Assembly (NCBI RefSeq): GCF_040611135.1 | Contig: NZ_JBEXNL010000006.1 | Coordinates: forward strand, 1 to 64,000 | Source of the DNA: Tsukamurella sp040611135 | GTDB taxonomy: Bacteria; Actinomycetota; Actinomycetes; Mycobacteriales; Mycobacteriaceae | DNA length: 64,000 nucleotides | Direction: 5' to 3' | Shown here: piece by piece, positions 27,657 through 35,996 of the stretch | How positions within the stretch are numbered: position 1 is the stretch's first letter | Layout of the letters: each line of letters begins with the position of its first letter | Made by a program: the position numbers and the translations under genes | The notes under the pieces: model-generated | What the model saw: only the letters and a program-made list of their open reading frames with translations | What the model was told of the DNA's origin: nothing | Databases searched by the model: none

Positions 27657-29120
27657 ATGAGCAATCCTCACAGCCCGGCGGGTTACAAGCCCGACACCCG
27701 CTTCTTCGGCCACCCACTCCCGCTGGTCAACCTGTTCGGTGTCGAGATGTGGGAGCGCTTCTCGTTCTACGGAATGCAGGCGATCCTCGCGTACTACCTG
27801 TACTACTCGGCCGCACAGGGCGGCCTGGGCTTCGACAAAACCACCGCGCTCGGCGTCGTCGGCGCCTACGGCGGATTCGTCTACCTCTCGACGGTGGCCG
27901 GCGCGTGGATCTCCGACCGACTGCTGGGCGCCGAACGCGCCCTGTTCTCTTCGGCGTGCCTCGTGATGGCGGGCCACATCGCGCTCGCGGTGATCCCCGG
28001 CGCAGCCGGCGTCGGGATCGGCCTCGTCCTCGTCGCCCTGGGCGCCGGCGGAGTGAAGGGCAACGCCACCAAGGTCGTCGGCGATCTCTACGAGGCCGGC
28101 GACACCCGCCGTGACGCCGGCTTCTCGCTCTACTACATGGGCGTGAACCTCGGTGCGTTCATCGGCCCACTGCTCACCGGCTATTTGCAGGACACGCAGG
28201 GATTCCACTGGGGCTTCGGCCTCGCCGCGGTCGGCATGGCGCTCGGGCTGTTCCAGTACTCGCTGACCCGTAGGATGCTGCCGCCGATCAGCCAGACGGT
28301 GCCGAACCCCGCTTCTCGCAGCGAGATCCAGCGAGTCGCCGTGGGCACGGCCGCAGTCCTCGCGGTTGTCTTCGTGCTGATCGTCACCGGAGTGATCACG
28401 GCGGGAAACCTCGTCGATGCGGTCATTCTCGCCGTCGCCGCGGTGTCCCTGGGCTACTTCGTCTTCCTGCTCCGCAGCTCCCGCGTCGACGGTGCCGAGC
28501 GCAACGGCGTCAAGGCATTCATCCCGCTGTTCCTCTCCCAGGCCGCCTTCTGGGCGCTGTTCCAGCAGATGTTCACCTTCGTCGCCGTCTACGCGGACGA
28601 GCGGCTCGACCGCAGCCTCGGCGGCTGGGAGTTCCCGGCGTCGTGGGTCCAGTCCGTCGATCCGGTCTACATCCTCATCTTCGCGCCGGTCTTCGCCGCG
28701 CTCTGGACGACGCTCGGACCGCGCCAGCCGAGCACACCGATCAAATTCGCGATCGGCACCGTCGGGATCGGCGTGGCGTTCCTGGCCTTCCTCCTCATGC
28801 CCGCCGGTACCAACACGGCGCCGCTGATCGGCCTGCTCGGCATCATGCTCATCTTCGCGCTCGCCGAGCTGTGCATCTCCCCCGTCGGCCTGAGCGTGTC
28901 CACCAAGCTCGCGCCGCGCGCCTTCTCCACCCAGATGGTGGCGCTGAACTACCTCTCGATCAGCCTCGGCACCGCCCTGGCCGGCCGGCTCGCGACCTTC
29001 TACGACCAGGACGACGAGGCGCCGTACTTCCTGGTCCTCGGCGGCACAGCCATCGCGATCGGGCTGATCGTCGTGGCCCTCTCCCCGATGATCAAACGCC
29101 TCGCGCCCGCCGTGGCGTGA
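27657..29120 (+). CDS. Proton-dependent oligopeptide (POT/PTR2) transporter
   Basis: 487 residues with about 14 membrane helices. The PTR2 marks are clear: LVNLFGVEMWERFSFYGMQA near the N-terminus (the ExxERFxYY-type motif, with a shortened ERFSFYG form), LGAGGVKGNATKVVGD, SLYYMGVNLGAFIGPLLTG (about 155-173) and FALAELCISPVGLSVSTKLAP. Imports di- and tripeptides with protons across the inner membrane. ATG 27657 is chosen because it gives MSNPHSPAGYKPDTRFFGHP, a normal N-terminus; the frame remains open further upstream but overlaps the preceding gene. Followed after 138 nt by an oxidoreductase operon that is probably independent. Confidence 0.9.
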   Translation: MSNPHSPAGYKPDTRFFGHPLPLVNLFGVEMWERFSFYGMQAILAYYLYYSAAQGGLGFDKTTALGVVGAYGGFVYLSTVAGAWISDRLLGAERALFSSACLVMAGHIALAVIPGAAGVGIGLVLVALGAGGVKGNATKVVGDLYEAGDTRRDAGFSLYYMGVNLGAFIGPLLTGYLQDTQGFHWGFGLAAVGMALGLFQYSLTRRMLPPISQTVPNPASRSEIQRVAVGTAAVLAVVFVLIVTGVITAGNLVDAVILAVAAVSLGYFVFLLRSSRVDGAERNGVKAFIPLFLSQAAFWALFQQMFTFVAVYADERLDRSLGGWEFPASWVQSVDPVYILIFAPVFAALWTTLGPRQPSTPIKFAIGTVGIGVAFLAFLLMPAGTNTAPLIGLLGIMLIFALAELCISPVGLSVSTKLAPRAFSTQMVALNYLSISLGTALAGRLATFYDQDDEAPYFLVLGGTAIAIGLIVVALSPMIKRLAPAVA

Positions 29121-29258
29121 CTGCGTCCCACGCCCCAACCGCACGGCGACCACCCGGCACCGTCGAACCTGCTCACCGTCCGTCACACCATTGCCTGCAC
29201 GTTACGAGACTTGCGAGTAACTTCGTCCGCACACATTGGAACGACGCGAGGAGCGGCA

Positions 29259-30839
29259 TTGCCGGCGGACGAATACGACTACATCGTGGTGGGGGCCGGG
29301 AGCGCGGGAGCCGTGATGGCGGCCCGGTTGTCGGAGGATCCGGGCGTCTCCGTCCTGCTCCTCGAGGCCGGGGGCGAGGCGGACGCGGACGAGATCCACA
29401 TCCCCCTCGCCTTCTCCGCGATGTTCAAGACGAAGTGGGACTGGAACTACACCACCACACCGCAGAAGCACCTGAACGACCGCCCGGCGTACTGGCCGCG
29501 GATGAAAGCGCTCGGCGGCTGTTCCTCGCTCAACGCGATGATCTACATCCGCGGCAATCATGCGGACTACGACGCCTGGGAGCGGGATCACGGGGCGCAG
29601 GGCTGGTCGCACGACGACGTCCTGCCGTACTTCGTCAAGGCGGAGGGGAACACCCGCCTCGGCGGCCCCCTGCACGGCACAGACGGTCCGCTGCACGTCG
29701 AGGACCGCAGGTTCACCCACCCCCTCTCGACGGCCTTCGTCGAGTCCGCGGTCTCGTGGGGCCTGAAGCCGACCGACGACTTCAACGGCGAGTCCCAGGA
29801 CGGAGCCGGCCTCTACCAGGTGACCTGTAAGAACGGTCGGCGGTGGTCGACCGACAAGGCCTACATCGAGCCGGCGCGCTCGCGCCCCAACCTGACGGTC
29901 GCGCTGGGTGCCACCGCGCGGCGCATCGAGTTCGACGGTGACCGCGCCTCGGGGGTGCTCTTCCGGCAGCACGCCGCCGATCACACCGCGCGGGCCCGCC
30001 GCGAGGTGATCCTCTCCGGCGGGGCGATCAACTCCCCGCAGCTGCTCATGCTGTCGGGTGTCGGCCCCGCCGAGCACCTCGCCGAGCACGGCATCGACGT
30101 GCGCGCCGCCCTCCCGGGCGTCGGCGCGAACCTGCACGACCATCCCATGGTCCCCGTCGACTACGACACGCACGGCACCTACGATCTACTCGAGACGCAG
30201 AACGTCGGAAACCTCCTACGCTGGAAGCTCACCGGCACGGGGCCGCTGTCGTCCAACGGCGCCGAGGCGGGCGGCTTCTTCCGCTCCCGCGAGGATCTCG
30301 AGCACCCGGACCTGCAGTTCCATGTGATGCCGGCGGGCGTCTACGACAATCTGCTGCACGAGACGCACCGTCGGGGCGTCATGCTCGGCCCGACGCTGGT
30401 GGACGTGCAGAGCCGGGGAACGCTCCGGCTGCGCTCCGCGAACCCCGACTTCAAGCCTCGGCTCGAGCCGAACTACTTCGACAGCTCGGAGGACCTCGAC
30501 GCGCTGGTGGCCGGAGTGAAGGCGACGATGGAGCTCGCCGCGCAGGGACCGATCGCGCGCTACCTCGGCAAGCCCTGGCACATCAGCGAGTCCCCGTCGG
30601 AGGACGAGATCCGTACGCTCGTCGCCGATTACACGCAGACGCTCTTCCATCCCGTGGGCACGTGCGCGATGGGCTCCGGGGAGGATGCCGTCGTCGATCC
30701 GCAGCTGCGGGTCCGCGGCGTCGAGGGACTGCGCGTCATCGATGCCTCCGTCATGCCGAAGGTTCCCCGCGGCAACACGAACGCCCCCACCATCATGATC
30801 GCCGAGAAGGCGGCCGACGAGATCAGGAAGTCAGCATGA
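29259..30839 (+). CDS. GMC-family FAD alcohol/choline dehydrogenase-like oxidoreductase
   Basis: 526 residues from TTG 29259; GAGGAG lies 5 nt upstream, which decides this start over a TTG at 29211. The FAD-binding motif YIVVGAGSAGAVMAARLSE opens the protein; GMC signatures follow (MKALGGCSSLNAMIYIRG and VILSGGAINSPQLLMLSGVG), and the C-terminal catalytic region FHPVGTCAMG...VDPQLRVRGVEGLRVIDASVMP holds the active-site histidine and a later asparagine (NTNAPT). It oxidises an alcohol with FAD. The stop overlaps the aldehyde dehydrogenase start (ATGA), so the pair would convert alcohol to aldehyde to acid. Choline is one possible substrate, but a choline uptake or glycine-betaine context is missing. 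Confidence 0.88.
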   Translation: MPADEYDYIVVGAGSAGAVMAARLSEDPGVSVLLLEAGGEADADEIHIPLAFSAMFKTKWDWNYTTTPQKHLNDRPAYWPRMKALGGCSSLNAMIYIRGNHADYDAWERDHGAQGWSHDDVLPYFVKAEGNTRLGGPLHGTDGPLHVEDRRFTHPLSTAFVESAVSWGLKPTDDFNGESQDGAGLYQVTCKNGRRWSTDKAYIEPARSRPNLTVALGATARRIEFDGDRASGVLFRQHAADHTARARREVILSGGAINSPQLLMLSGVGPAEHLAEHGIDVRAALPGVGANLHDHPMVPVDYDTHGTYDLLETQNVGNLLRWKLTGTGPLSSNGAEAGGFFRSREDLEHPDLQFHVMPAGVYDNLLHETHRRGVMLGPTLVDVQSRGTLRLRSANPDFKPRLEPNYFDSSEDLDALVAGVKATMELAAQGPIARYLGKPWHISESPSEDEIRTLVADYTQTLFHPVGTCAMGSGEDAVVDPQLRVRGVEGLRVIDASVMPKVPRGNTNAPTIMIAEKAADEIRKSA

Positions 30840-32323
30840 CCGCAGCCAACACCACCACCTTCGACTCCCTGAACCCGCGCACCGGCGACGTGGTCGAGTC
30901 GTACCCCGTCCACTCCGCCGACCACGTGCACGCCGTCGTAGCCAGGGCCCGTGAGCAGGCCGACTGGTGGCAGGAGATCGGCTTCGAGGGCCGCAAGAAG
31001 GCCCTGAACACGTGGAAGGGCGTGATCACCCGCCGCATCAACCAGCTGGCGCAGATCGTCCACGACGAGACCGGCAAGCCGCACGGCGACGCGCTCCTCG
31101 AGGCCGCGCTCGGCATCGACCACCTCGGCTACGCCGCGTCGCATGCCAAGAAGGTGCTCGGCCCCCGTCGGGTCGGTTCGGGCCTGGTCATGGCGAACCA
31201 GTCGGCGACGGTGCGCTACCACCCGCTCGGCGTGGTGGGCGTGATCGGGCCGTGGAACTACCCCGTCTTCACCCCGATGGGCTCGATCGCCTACGCGCTC
31301 GCCGCCGGCAACGCGGTGGTCTTCAAGCCCTCGGAGTACACCCCCGGCGTGGGCGTCTGGCTGGCCCGCACGTTCGAGGAGGCCGTGGGGCGCCCGGTGC
31401 TGCAGACCGTGACGGGCCTCGGCGAGACCGGCAACGCGCTGTGCACCTCCGGCGTGAACAAGGTGGCCTTCACCGGCTCGACCAACACCGGCAAGAAGGT
31501 CATGGCCGCCTGCGCCGAAACGCTGACGCCGGTGGTGATCGAGGCCGGCGGCAAGGACGCCTTCCTCGTGGACCGCGACGCCGACCTCGACGCCGCCGCC
31601 GACGCCGCCGCCTGGGGCGCCTTCGCCAACGCGGGCCAGACCTGCGTCGGCGTCGAACGCGTCTACGTGCACAAGGACGTCTACGACCCGTTCCTGGAGA
31701 AACTGGTCGCGAAGGCCCGTGAGGTCACGGCGAACGACTCGGACGATTCGAAGATCGGCCCGATCACCATGCCCAGCCAGCTGCCGATCATCAAGTCGCA
31801 CATCGAGGACGCCCTGGCCCGGGGCGGCCGGGCCCTCGTCGGGGGCGTCGACGCCGTCGGCGAACGATTCGTCCAGCCGACGGTGCTCGTGGACGTCCCG
31901 GAGGATTCGATCGCGGTCACGCAGGAGACCTTCGGACCGACGGTGACCGTCGCCAAGGTGGACACCATGGACGAGGCCGTCGAGCTCGCCAACGCCACGA
32001 AGTACGGCCTCGCGGCGACGGTCTTCTCCAAGGCCCGGGGCATGGAGCTGGCGGACAAGATCCGGTCCGGCATGGCCGCGGTGAACGGCATCATCACCTT
32101 CGCGGGCGTGCCGAACATCCCGTTCGGCGGCGTCGGCGAGTCGGGCTTCGGCCGGATCCACGGCGCCGACGGCCTCCGCGAGTTCACCTACGCCAAGGGC
32201 ATCGCCCGCAAGCGGTTCAACCCGCTGCTGAACCTCACGAGCTTCGCCCGCACTGCGGCGCAGGAGGGTCAGCTCACGCAGCTGATGACGCTGCTGCACG
32301 GCCGCGGCGGCACGATCGAGTAG
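30836..32323 (+). CDS. NAD(P)-dependent aldehyde dehydrogenase
   Basis: 495 residues. Catalytic and cofactor motifs are intact: GVIGPWNYPVFTPMGSIAYA (about 123-142), KPSEYTPGVG, FTGSTNTGKKVM, EAGGKDAF with the general-base Glu, and NAGQTCVGVERVYV with the catalytic Cys near residue 268, then ETFGPTVTVAKVD and the PFGGVGESGFGRIHG loop. The C-terminal 40 residues (RFNPLLNLTSFARTAAQEG...) extend past the usual core. ATG 30836 overlaps the stop of the GMC oxidoreductase, so they form one operon for a two-step alcohol oxidation. Runs convergent with the PH-domain gene 4 nt away. Confidence 0.93.
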   Translation: MTAANTTTFDSLNPRTGDVVESYPVHSADHVHAVVARAREQADWWQEIGFEGRKKALNTWKGVITRRINQLAQIVHDETGKPHGDALLEAALGIDHLGYAASHAKKVLGPRRVGSGLVMANQSATVRYHPLGVVGVIGPWNYPVFTPMGSIAYALAAGNAVVFKPSEYTPGVGVWLARTFEEAVGRPVLQTVTGLGETGNALCTSGVNKVAFTGSTNTGKKVMAACAETLTPVVIEAGGKDAFLVDRDADLDAAADAAAWGAFANAGQTCVGVERVYVHKDVYDPFLEKLVAKAREVTANDSDDSKIGPITMPSQLPIIKSHIEDALARGGRALVGGVDAVGERFVQPTVLVDVPEDSIAVTQETFGPTVTVAKVDTMDEAVELANATKYGLAATVFSKARGMELADKIRSGMAAVNGIITFAGVPNIPFGGVGESGFGRIHGADGLREFTYAKGIARKRFNPLLNLTSFARTAAQEGQLTQLMTLLHGRGGTIE

Positions 32324-32327
32324 AGGC

Positions 32328-32780
32328 TCAGGCCCGGTAGGCGGCGGCGATCTCGCGCGCACGGTGCAGCGCCTGCACCGCGAGTTCGCCGTCGCGGGCC
32401 TGGATGGCCCAGATCGCGACGAACTCGTCGTGCGGCAGATCGAGGTGCGCGAATTGGGAATCTTCGGGGAAGGTGAATCCCTGCACCACGTCCCACGGGT
32501 AGGTGTTCGCGTTCAGTAGGTTCCGGACGGTGACCCCGTCCGGGCCGAGGTGCAGGCGCGGCCGCGTGAACAGGAGCGCCCCACTCGCCAGGACCGCGCC
32601 GATCAGGATCATGCCCGCCTGGTCCGAGGTCCGGAACGTGAGCCCCGTGTTCCCGCCGGCCTTGAGCAGGAGCGCCACCGCGGTGTGCCCGACGACCAGG
32701 ACCCCGGCGAGGACCCAGGCGTACAGCTTGATCTTGCGCGGGGTCACGTCGAGCACGGGCTGTGTGGTGGCGTCGGTCAT
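32328..32780 (-). CDS. PH-domain membrane protein
   Basis: 150 residues from ATG 32780. Two membrane helices (about residues 18-38 LYAWVLAGVLVVGHTAVALL and 55-70 MILIGAVLASGALLF) are followed by a bacterial PH-like domain: PRLHLGPDGVTVRNLLNANTYPWDVVQGFTFPE, then ARDGELAVQALHRAREIAAAYRA. This matches the membrane-anchored PH-domain protein that lies next to ribH in mycobacteria (Rv1417 as I recall), where no function is known. Here it is separated from ribH by the ERCC4-Lsr2 gene on the opposite strand, so it marks the edge of the backbone on this side. Confidence 0.8.
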   Translation of the reverse strand: MTDATTQPVLDVTPRKIKLYAWVLAGVLVVGHTAVALLLKAGGNTGLTFRTSDQAGMILIGAVLASGALLFTRPRLHLGPDGVTVRNLLNANTYPWDVVQGFTFPEDSQFAHLDLPHDEFVAIWAIQARDGELAVQALHRAREIAAAYRA

Positions 32781-32843
32781 CACGCAGTCGATCCTACCGA
32801 TGTCCCCACCGCCGCCCGCCGGTGTGGCCGGTAGCCTGCGGCT

Positions 32844-33818
32844 ATGGAGCTCGTGGTCGCGATCAACCCGGATCCGGACTCGTCGCTGAGGTACCTGATC
32901 TGGGTGCCGCTGGGCGAGGGTCGCGTTTTCCGCACGTCCGACACCTGGCCGCGGACCATAGCCCTGTTCTGCTATCCGGTGGACCGTTCCGAGTGGCCGG
33001 CCGATCCCGAGGTCGTCGAGCGCATCCCCTTGCGATCCTGCGCCGGACGGGGCGCCGCCATCGACGTCATCGCCGACCGCGCGCGGGAGAACCGCTCGCA
33101 GATCGTCTTCACCCGAGCGCGAGGCAGGCAGATGGTGTTCTGGCAGGCGCCTCGCACGCAGAAGAAGGCCCGGCCGAACGTCGCGGTGCCGACCGCCCGA
33201 GCTGCCGGCGTGATCGACCTGCGGATCGTGGCAGACAGTCGCGAACGCTACGGATACACCTTCAAGACCCAGCAGGTGAGCGTCACGAAGCAGGCGCTCG
33301 CCTCGGGCGACTACGCCGTGCTCGCCGATGACGGCGCCATCCATGCCGCCGTGGAGCGAAAGGGACTCGAAGACCTGATCAGCTCGATGATCAAGGGGCG
33401 CCTGCGCTTCCAGATGGCGGATCTGGCGGCCCTGCCCCACGCAGCGGTAGTGGTCGAGGAGCGGTACTCGCAGGTGTTCAAGCAGCAGTGGATGCGCCCG
33501 GCGGCCGTCACCGACGGAATCGCCGAGCTGCAGATCGCCTACCCGACGGTGCCGATCATCTTCTGCGAGACCAGGAAACTGGCCGAGGAATGGACCTACC
33601 GGTTCCTCGGCGCCGCCCACGCGGTCGCACGCGGGAGCATGCCCGGCGAGAGCGCCGGCGCACCGTCGGAACCCGTGACCGGCGGGAAGCGACCTCCCTC
33701 CGATGCCCCGAAACCGGCAGCGGTCCGCGCGTGGGCGAGGGCCAACGGCATCGAGGTCAGTACGAAGGGCCGCGTGCCCGCCGCGGTGCGTTCGGCGTAC
33801 GACGAGGCGCACCACTGA
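32844..33818 (+). CDS. ERCC4-type nuclease fused to a C-terminal Lsr2 DNA-binding domain
   Basis: 324 residues. Residues 125-215 are an XPF/ERCC4-like nuclease core: VADSRERYGYTF (129-140), SGDYAVLADDG (154-164) and the ERKGLEDLIS motif (171-180; the ERKxxxD triad), then VVVEERYSQVF. Residues 290-324 (KPAAVRAWARANGIEVSTKG and VPAAVRSAYDEAHH) match the C-terminal AT-minor-groove-binding domain of the nucleoid protein Lsr2. A Ser/Pro/Gly linker joins them. Residues 1-115 are unassigned. The nuclease would thus be led to Lsr2-type AT-rich DNA, which in these bacteria is often foreign. TAGCCT lies 6 nt before ATG, so the mRNA may be leaderless. Confidence 0.8.
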   Translation: MELVVAINPDPDSSLRYLIWVPLGEGRVFRTSDTWPRTIALFCYPVDRSEWPADPEVVERIPLRSCAGRGAAIDVIADRARENRSQIVFTRARGRQMVFWQAPRTQKKARPNVAVPTARAAGVIDLRIVADSRERYGYTFKTQQVSVTKQALASGDYAVLADDGAIHAAVERKGLEDLISSMIKGRLRFQMADLAALPHAAVVVEERYSQVFKQQWMRPAAVTDGIAELQIAYPTVPIIFCETRKLAEEWTYRFLGAAHAVARGSMPGESAGAPSEPVTGGKRPPSDAPKPAAVRAWARANGIEVSTKGRVPAAVRSAYDEAHH

Positions 33819-33827
33819 CAGGTGCGA

Positions 33828-34274
33828 TCACGCCGTAGGCAGGCTCGCGTGCAGCGCCAGTGTCGCGTCCACAGCGCGGGCCGCCTCGGCGCCCTTGCCC
33901 ACGAAGTGCCGCTCGAAATAGGCGGTGTGCTCGTCGTGCTCGTGGAAGTGGTGCGGCGTGAGCACGACGGAGAACACCGGGACGTCGGTGTCGAGCTGCA
34001 CGCGCATCAGGCCGTCGATGACCGCCGTCGCGACGAATTCGTGCCGGTAGATCCCGCCGTCGACCACGAGACCCGCGGCGACGATCCCCGCGTAGCGCCC
34101 GGTGGTGGCGAGCCGCTTCGCCGCGAGCGGGATCTCGTAGGCGCCGGGCACCTCGAACACGTCGACCTCGGCACCGTCGTGCCCGAGACGGGCCCACTCC
34201 TCGATGAACCCGTCCCGCGCCCGGTCCACGATGTTCCGGTGCCACGTGGCCTGGACCAGGGCGATGCGACTCAT
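33828..34274 (-). CDS. ribH2: 6,7-dimethyl-8-ribityllumazine synthase, RibH2 type
   Basis: 148 residues. Begins MSRIALVQATWHRNIVDRAR and contains FEVPGAYEIPLAAKRLATTG, VVDGGIYRHEFVATAVIDGL and VFSVVLTPHHFHEHDEH. The GGIYRHEFVATAV and VVLTPHHFHE stretches are marks of the RibH2 form first known in Brucella and rhizobia (a decamer), distinct from the usual icosahedral or pentameric enzyme. It condenses 5-amino-6-ribitylamino-uracil with dihydroxybutanone phosphate. ATG 34274 overlaps the stop of ribH1 (ATGA), so both synthases are made from one mRNA. Last gene of the rib operon, convergent with the ERCC4-Lsr2 gene. Confidence 0.88.
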   Translation of the reverse strand: MSRIALVQATWHRNIVDRARDGFIEEWARLGHDGAEVDVFEVPGAYEIPLAAKRLATTGRYAGIVAAGLVVDGGIYRHEFVATAVIDGLMRVQLDTDVPVFSVVLTPHHFHEHDEHTAYFERHFVGKGAEAARAVDATLALHASLPTA

Positions 34275-34750
34275 CGCCGGCCCCGCAGCTTGCGCAGGGT
34301 CAGCGCCGTGTCGAGCGCAGCCGACGCCGCCTGCTCGCCCTTGTCCTCGGCCGAGCCCGGCAGCCCGGCGCGGTCGAGCGCCTCGGCCTCCGTGTTCGTG
34401 GTGAGCACGCCGTTCCCGACGGGGACCCCCGCGTCGAGGGAGACGCGCAGCAGGCCCGCGGTGAGCGCGTCGCAGACGTACTCGAAGTGCGGGGTCCCGC
34501 CGCGGATCACGACGCCCAGCGCGACAACGGCGTCGTGCGTCTTCGTCAGCTCCTGCGCGACGACGGGCAGCTCGACGGCGCCCGCTACCCGCTCGACGGT
34601 GACCTGCCGCACGCCCGCCGCCTCGGCGGTGCGGATCGCTCCCGCGAGCAGCGCCGCGCAGACGGTGTCGTGCCACCGGGACGCGACGATGGCGAGCCGC
34701 AGGTCGGCGGCACCGTCGAGCGTGATGTCGGGGATTCCAGCGCCGCTCAC
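34271..34750 (-). CDS. ribH: 6,7-dimethyl-8-ribityllumazine synthase, canonical RibH1
   Basis: 159 residues from GTG 34750, with GGGAGG 7 nt upstream. Canonical motifs: LAIVASRWHD (substrate-binding Trp), VERVAGAVELPVVAQEL (GxxE[LI]P), VVALGVVIRGGTPHFEYVCD (GxVIRGxTxHF, catalytic His) and PVGNGVLTTNTEAEALDRAG. The penultimate enzyme of riboflavin synthesis. The start overlaps the ribAB stop (GTGA) and the stop overlaps the ribH2 start, so translation is coupled throughout. It shares little sequence with the RibH2 protein next to it, so this is not a fresh duplication. Confidence 0.95.
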   Translation of the reverse strand: MSGAGIPDITLDGAADLRLAIVASRWHDTVCAALLAGAIRTAEAAGVRQVTVERVAGAVELPVVAQELTKTHDAVVALGVVIRGGTPHFEYVCDALTAGLLRVSLDAGVPVGNGVLTTNTEAEALDRAGLPGSAEDKGEQAASAALDTALTLRKLRGRR

Positions 34751-35994
34751 GCGGTACCTCCCTGGTCGAAGTGGTCGAGGTCCCGCAGGTCGTGACCCAT
34801 GCGGTCGCGCTTGGTGCGCAGGTAGTGGATGTTCTCCGCGTTGGCGCGCAGCGGCATGGCGACGCGCTCGGTGATCTGCAGGCCGTAGCCGTCGAGGCCG
34901 ACGCGCTTCGCCGGGTTGTTGGTGAGCAGGCGCATCGACGTGATGCCGAGGTCCACGAGGATCTGCGCGCCGAGGCCGTAGTCGCGGGCGTCGGCGGGGA
35001 GGCCGAGCTGGAGGTTCGCGTCGACGGTGTCCGCTCCCCCGTCCTGCAGCTGGTAGGCCTGCAGCTTGTGCATGAGGCCGATGCCACGCCCCTCGTGTCC
35101 GCGCATGTACAGCACGACGCCGCGGCCCTCCTGCGCCACCATCTCCATGGCGGCGTCGAGCTGCGGGCCGCAGTCGCAGCGCAGCGAGCCGAAGACGTCG
35201 CCGGTGAGGCACTCGCTGTGCACCCGGACCAGGACATCCGCCCCGCCGTCGGCGGTGACGTCGCCCTTGACCAGCGCGACGTGCTCGACGTCGTCGTGGA
35301 TCGAGGTGTAGCCGACGGCCTGGAAGTCGCCGTAGCGGGTGGGGATCCGCGCGGAGGCCACCTGCACGACGTGCTTCTCGTGCTTGCGGCGCCACGCGAT
35401 CATGTCGGCGATCGAGATCATGGCGAGTCCGTGCTCGTCGGCGAAGACGCGCAGTTCCTCCGACTTGGCCATGCCGCCCGGGTCCTTCTCCGAGACGATC
35501 TCGCAGATCACGCCCGCGGGCGCGAGTCCGGCGAGGGTGGCCAGGTCGACGGCGGCCTCGGTGTGGCCGGGGCGGCGCAGCACGCCGCCCTCCTTGGCGC
35601 GCAGCGGCACCACGTGCCCGGGGCGGGTGAAGTCGTCGACGGTCGAGGCGGGATCCGCGAGCTTCAGCATCGTCGTGGCCCGGTCCGCGGCCGAGATGCC
35701 CGTGCCCACCCCGGCCTTGGCGTCGACGGTCACCGTGTACGCGGTGCCGTGCTTGTCCTGGTTGGTGGAGTACATCGGCGGCAGGCCGAGCTTGTCGCAG
35801 GTGGCGCCGTCGAGCGGCACGCACAGGTAGCCGGAGGTGTAGCGGACCATGAAGGCCACCAGCTCGGGCGTCGCCTTCTCGGCGGCGAAGATGAGGTCGC
35901 CCTCGTTCTCCCGGTCCTCGTCGTCGACCACCACGACCGCCTTGCCGGCGGCGATGTCCTCGATGGCGCGCTCGATCGAATCCATTCTGGTCAT
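34747..35994 (-). CDS. ribAB: Bifunctional 3,4-dihydroxy-2-butanone-4-phosphate synthase/GTP cyclohydrolase II
   Basis: 415 residues. The N-terminal DHBP synthase (1-200) has VVVDDEDRENEGDLIFAAE, YTSGYLCVPL, RPGHVVPLRAKEGGVLRRPGH and the acidic active-site loops. The C-terminal GTP cyclohydrolase II has the zinc site ECLTGDVFGSLRCDCGPQLD (three cysteines), EGRGVVLYMRGHEGRGIGL and the catalytic Tyr/Arg region further on (MRLLTNNPAKRVGLDGYGL). Both catalytic centres look complete, so it can feed both branches of the pathway. Lies 2 nt after ribE and 4 nt overlapped by ribH1, within the FMN-riboswitch-controlled operon. Confidence 0.96.
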   Translation of the reverse strand: MTRMDSIERAIEDIAAGKAVVVVDDEDRENEGDLIFAAEKATPELVAFMVRYTSGYLCVPLDGATCDKLGLPPMYSTNQDKHGTAYTVTVDAKAGVGTGISAADRATTMLKLADPASTVDDFTRPGHVVPLRAKEGGVLRRPGHTEAAVDLATLAGLAPAGVICEIVSEKDPGGMAKSEELRVFADEHGLAMISIADMIAWRRKHEKHVVQVASARIPTRYGDFQAVGYTSIHDDVEHVALVKGDVTADGGADVLVRVHSECLTGDVFGSLRCDCGPQLDAAMEMVAQEGRGVVLYMRGHEGRGIGLMHKLQAYQLQDGGADTVDANLQLGLPADARDYGLGAQILVDLGITSMRLLTNNPAKRVGLDGYGLQITERVAMPLRANAENIHYLRTKRDRMGHDLRDLDHFDQGGTA

Positions 35995-35996
35995 GG

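Noticed and set aside
34271..35824. A 517-codon frame joined to ribH1
   Set aside because: The upstream two thirds are the antisense-like shadow of ribAB in another frame. GTG 34750 with a good SD gives the normal-length enzyme.
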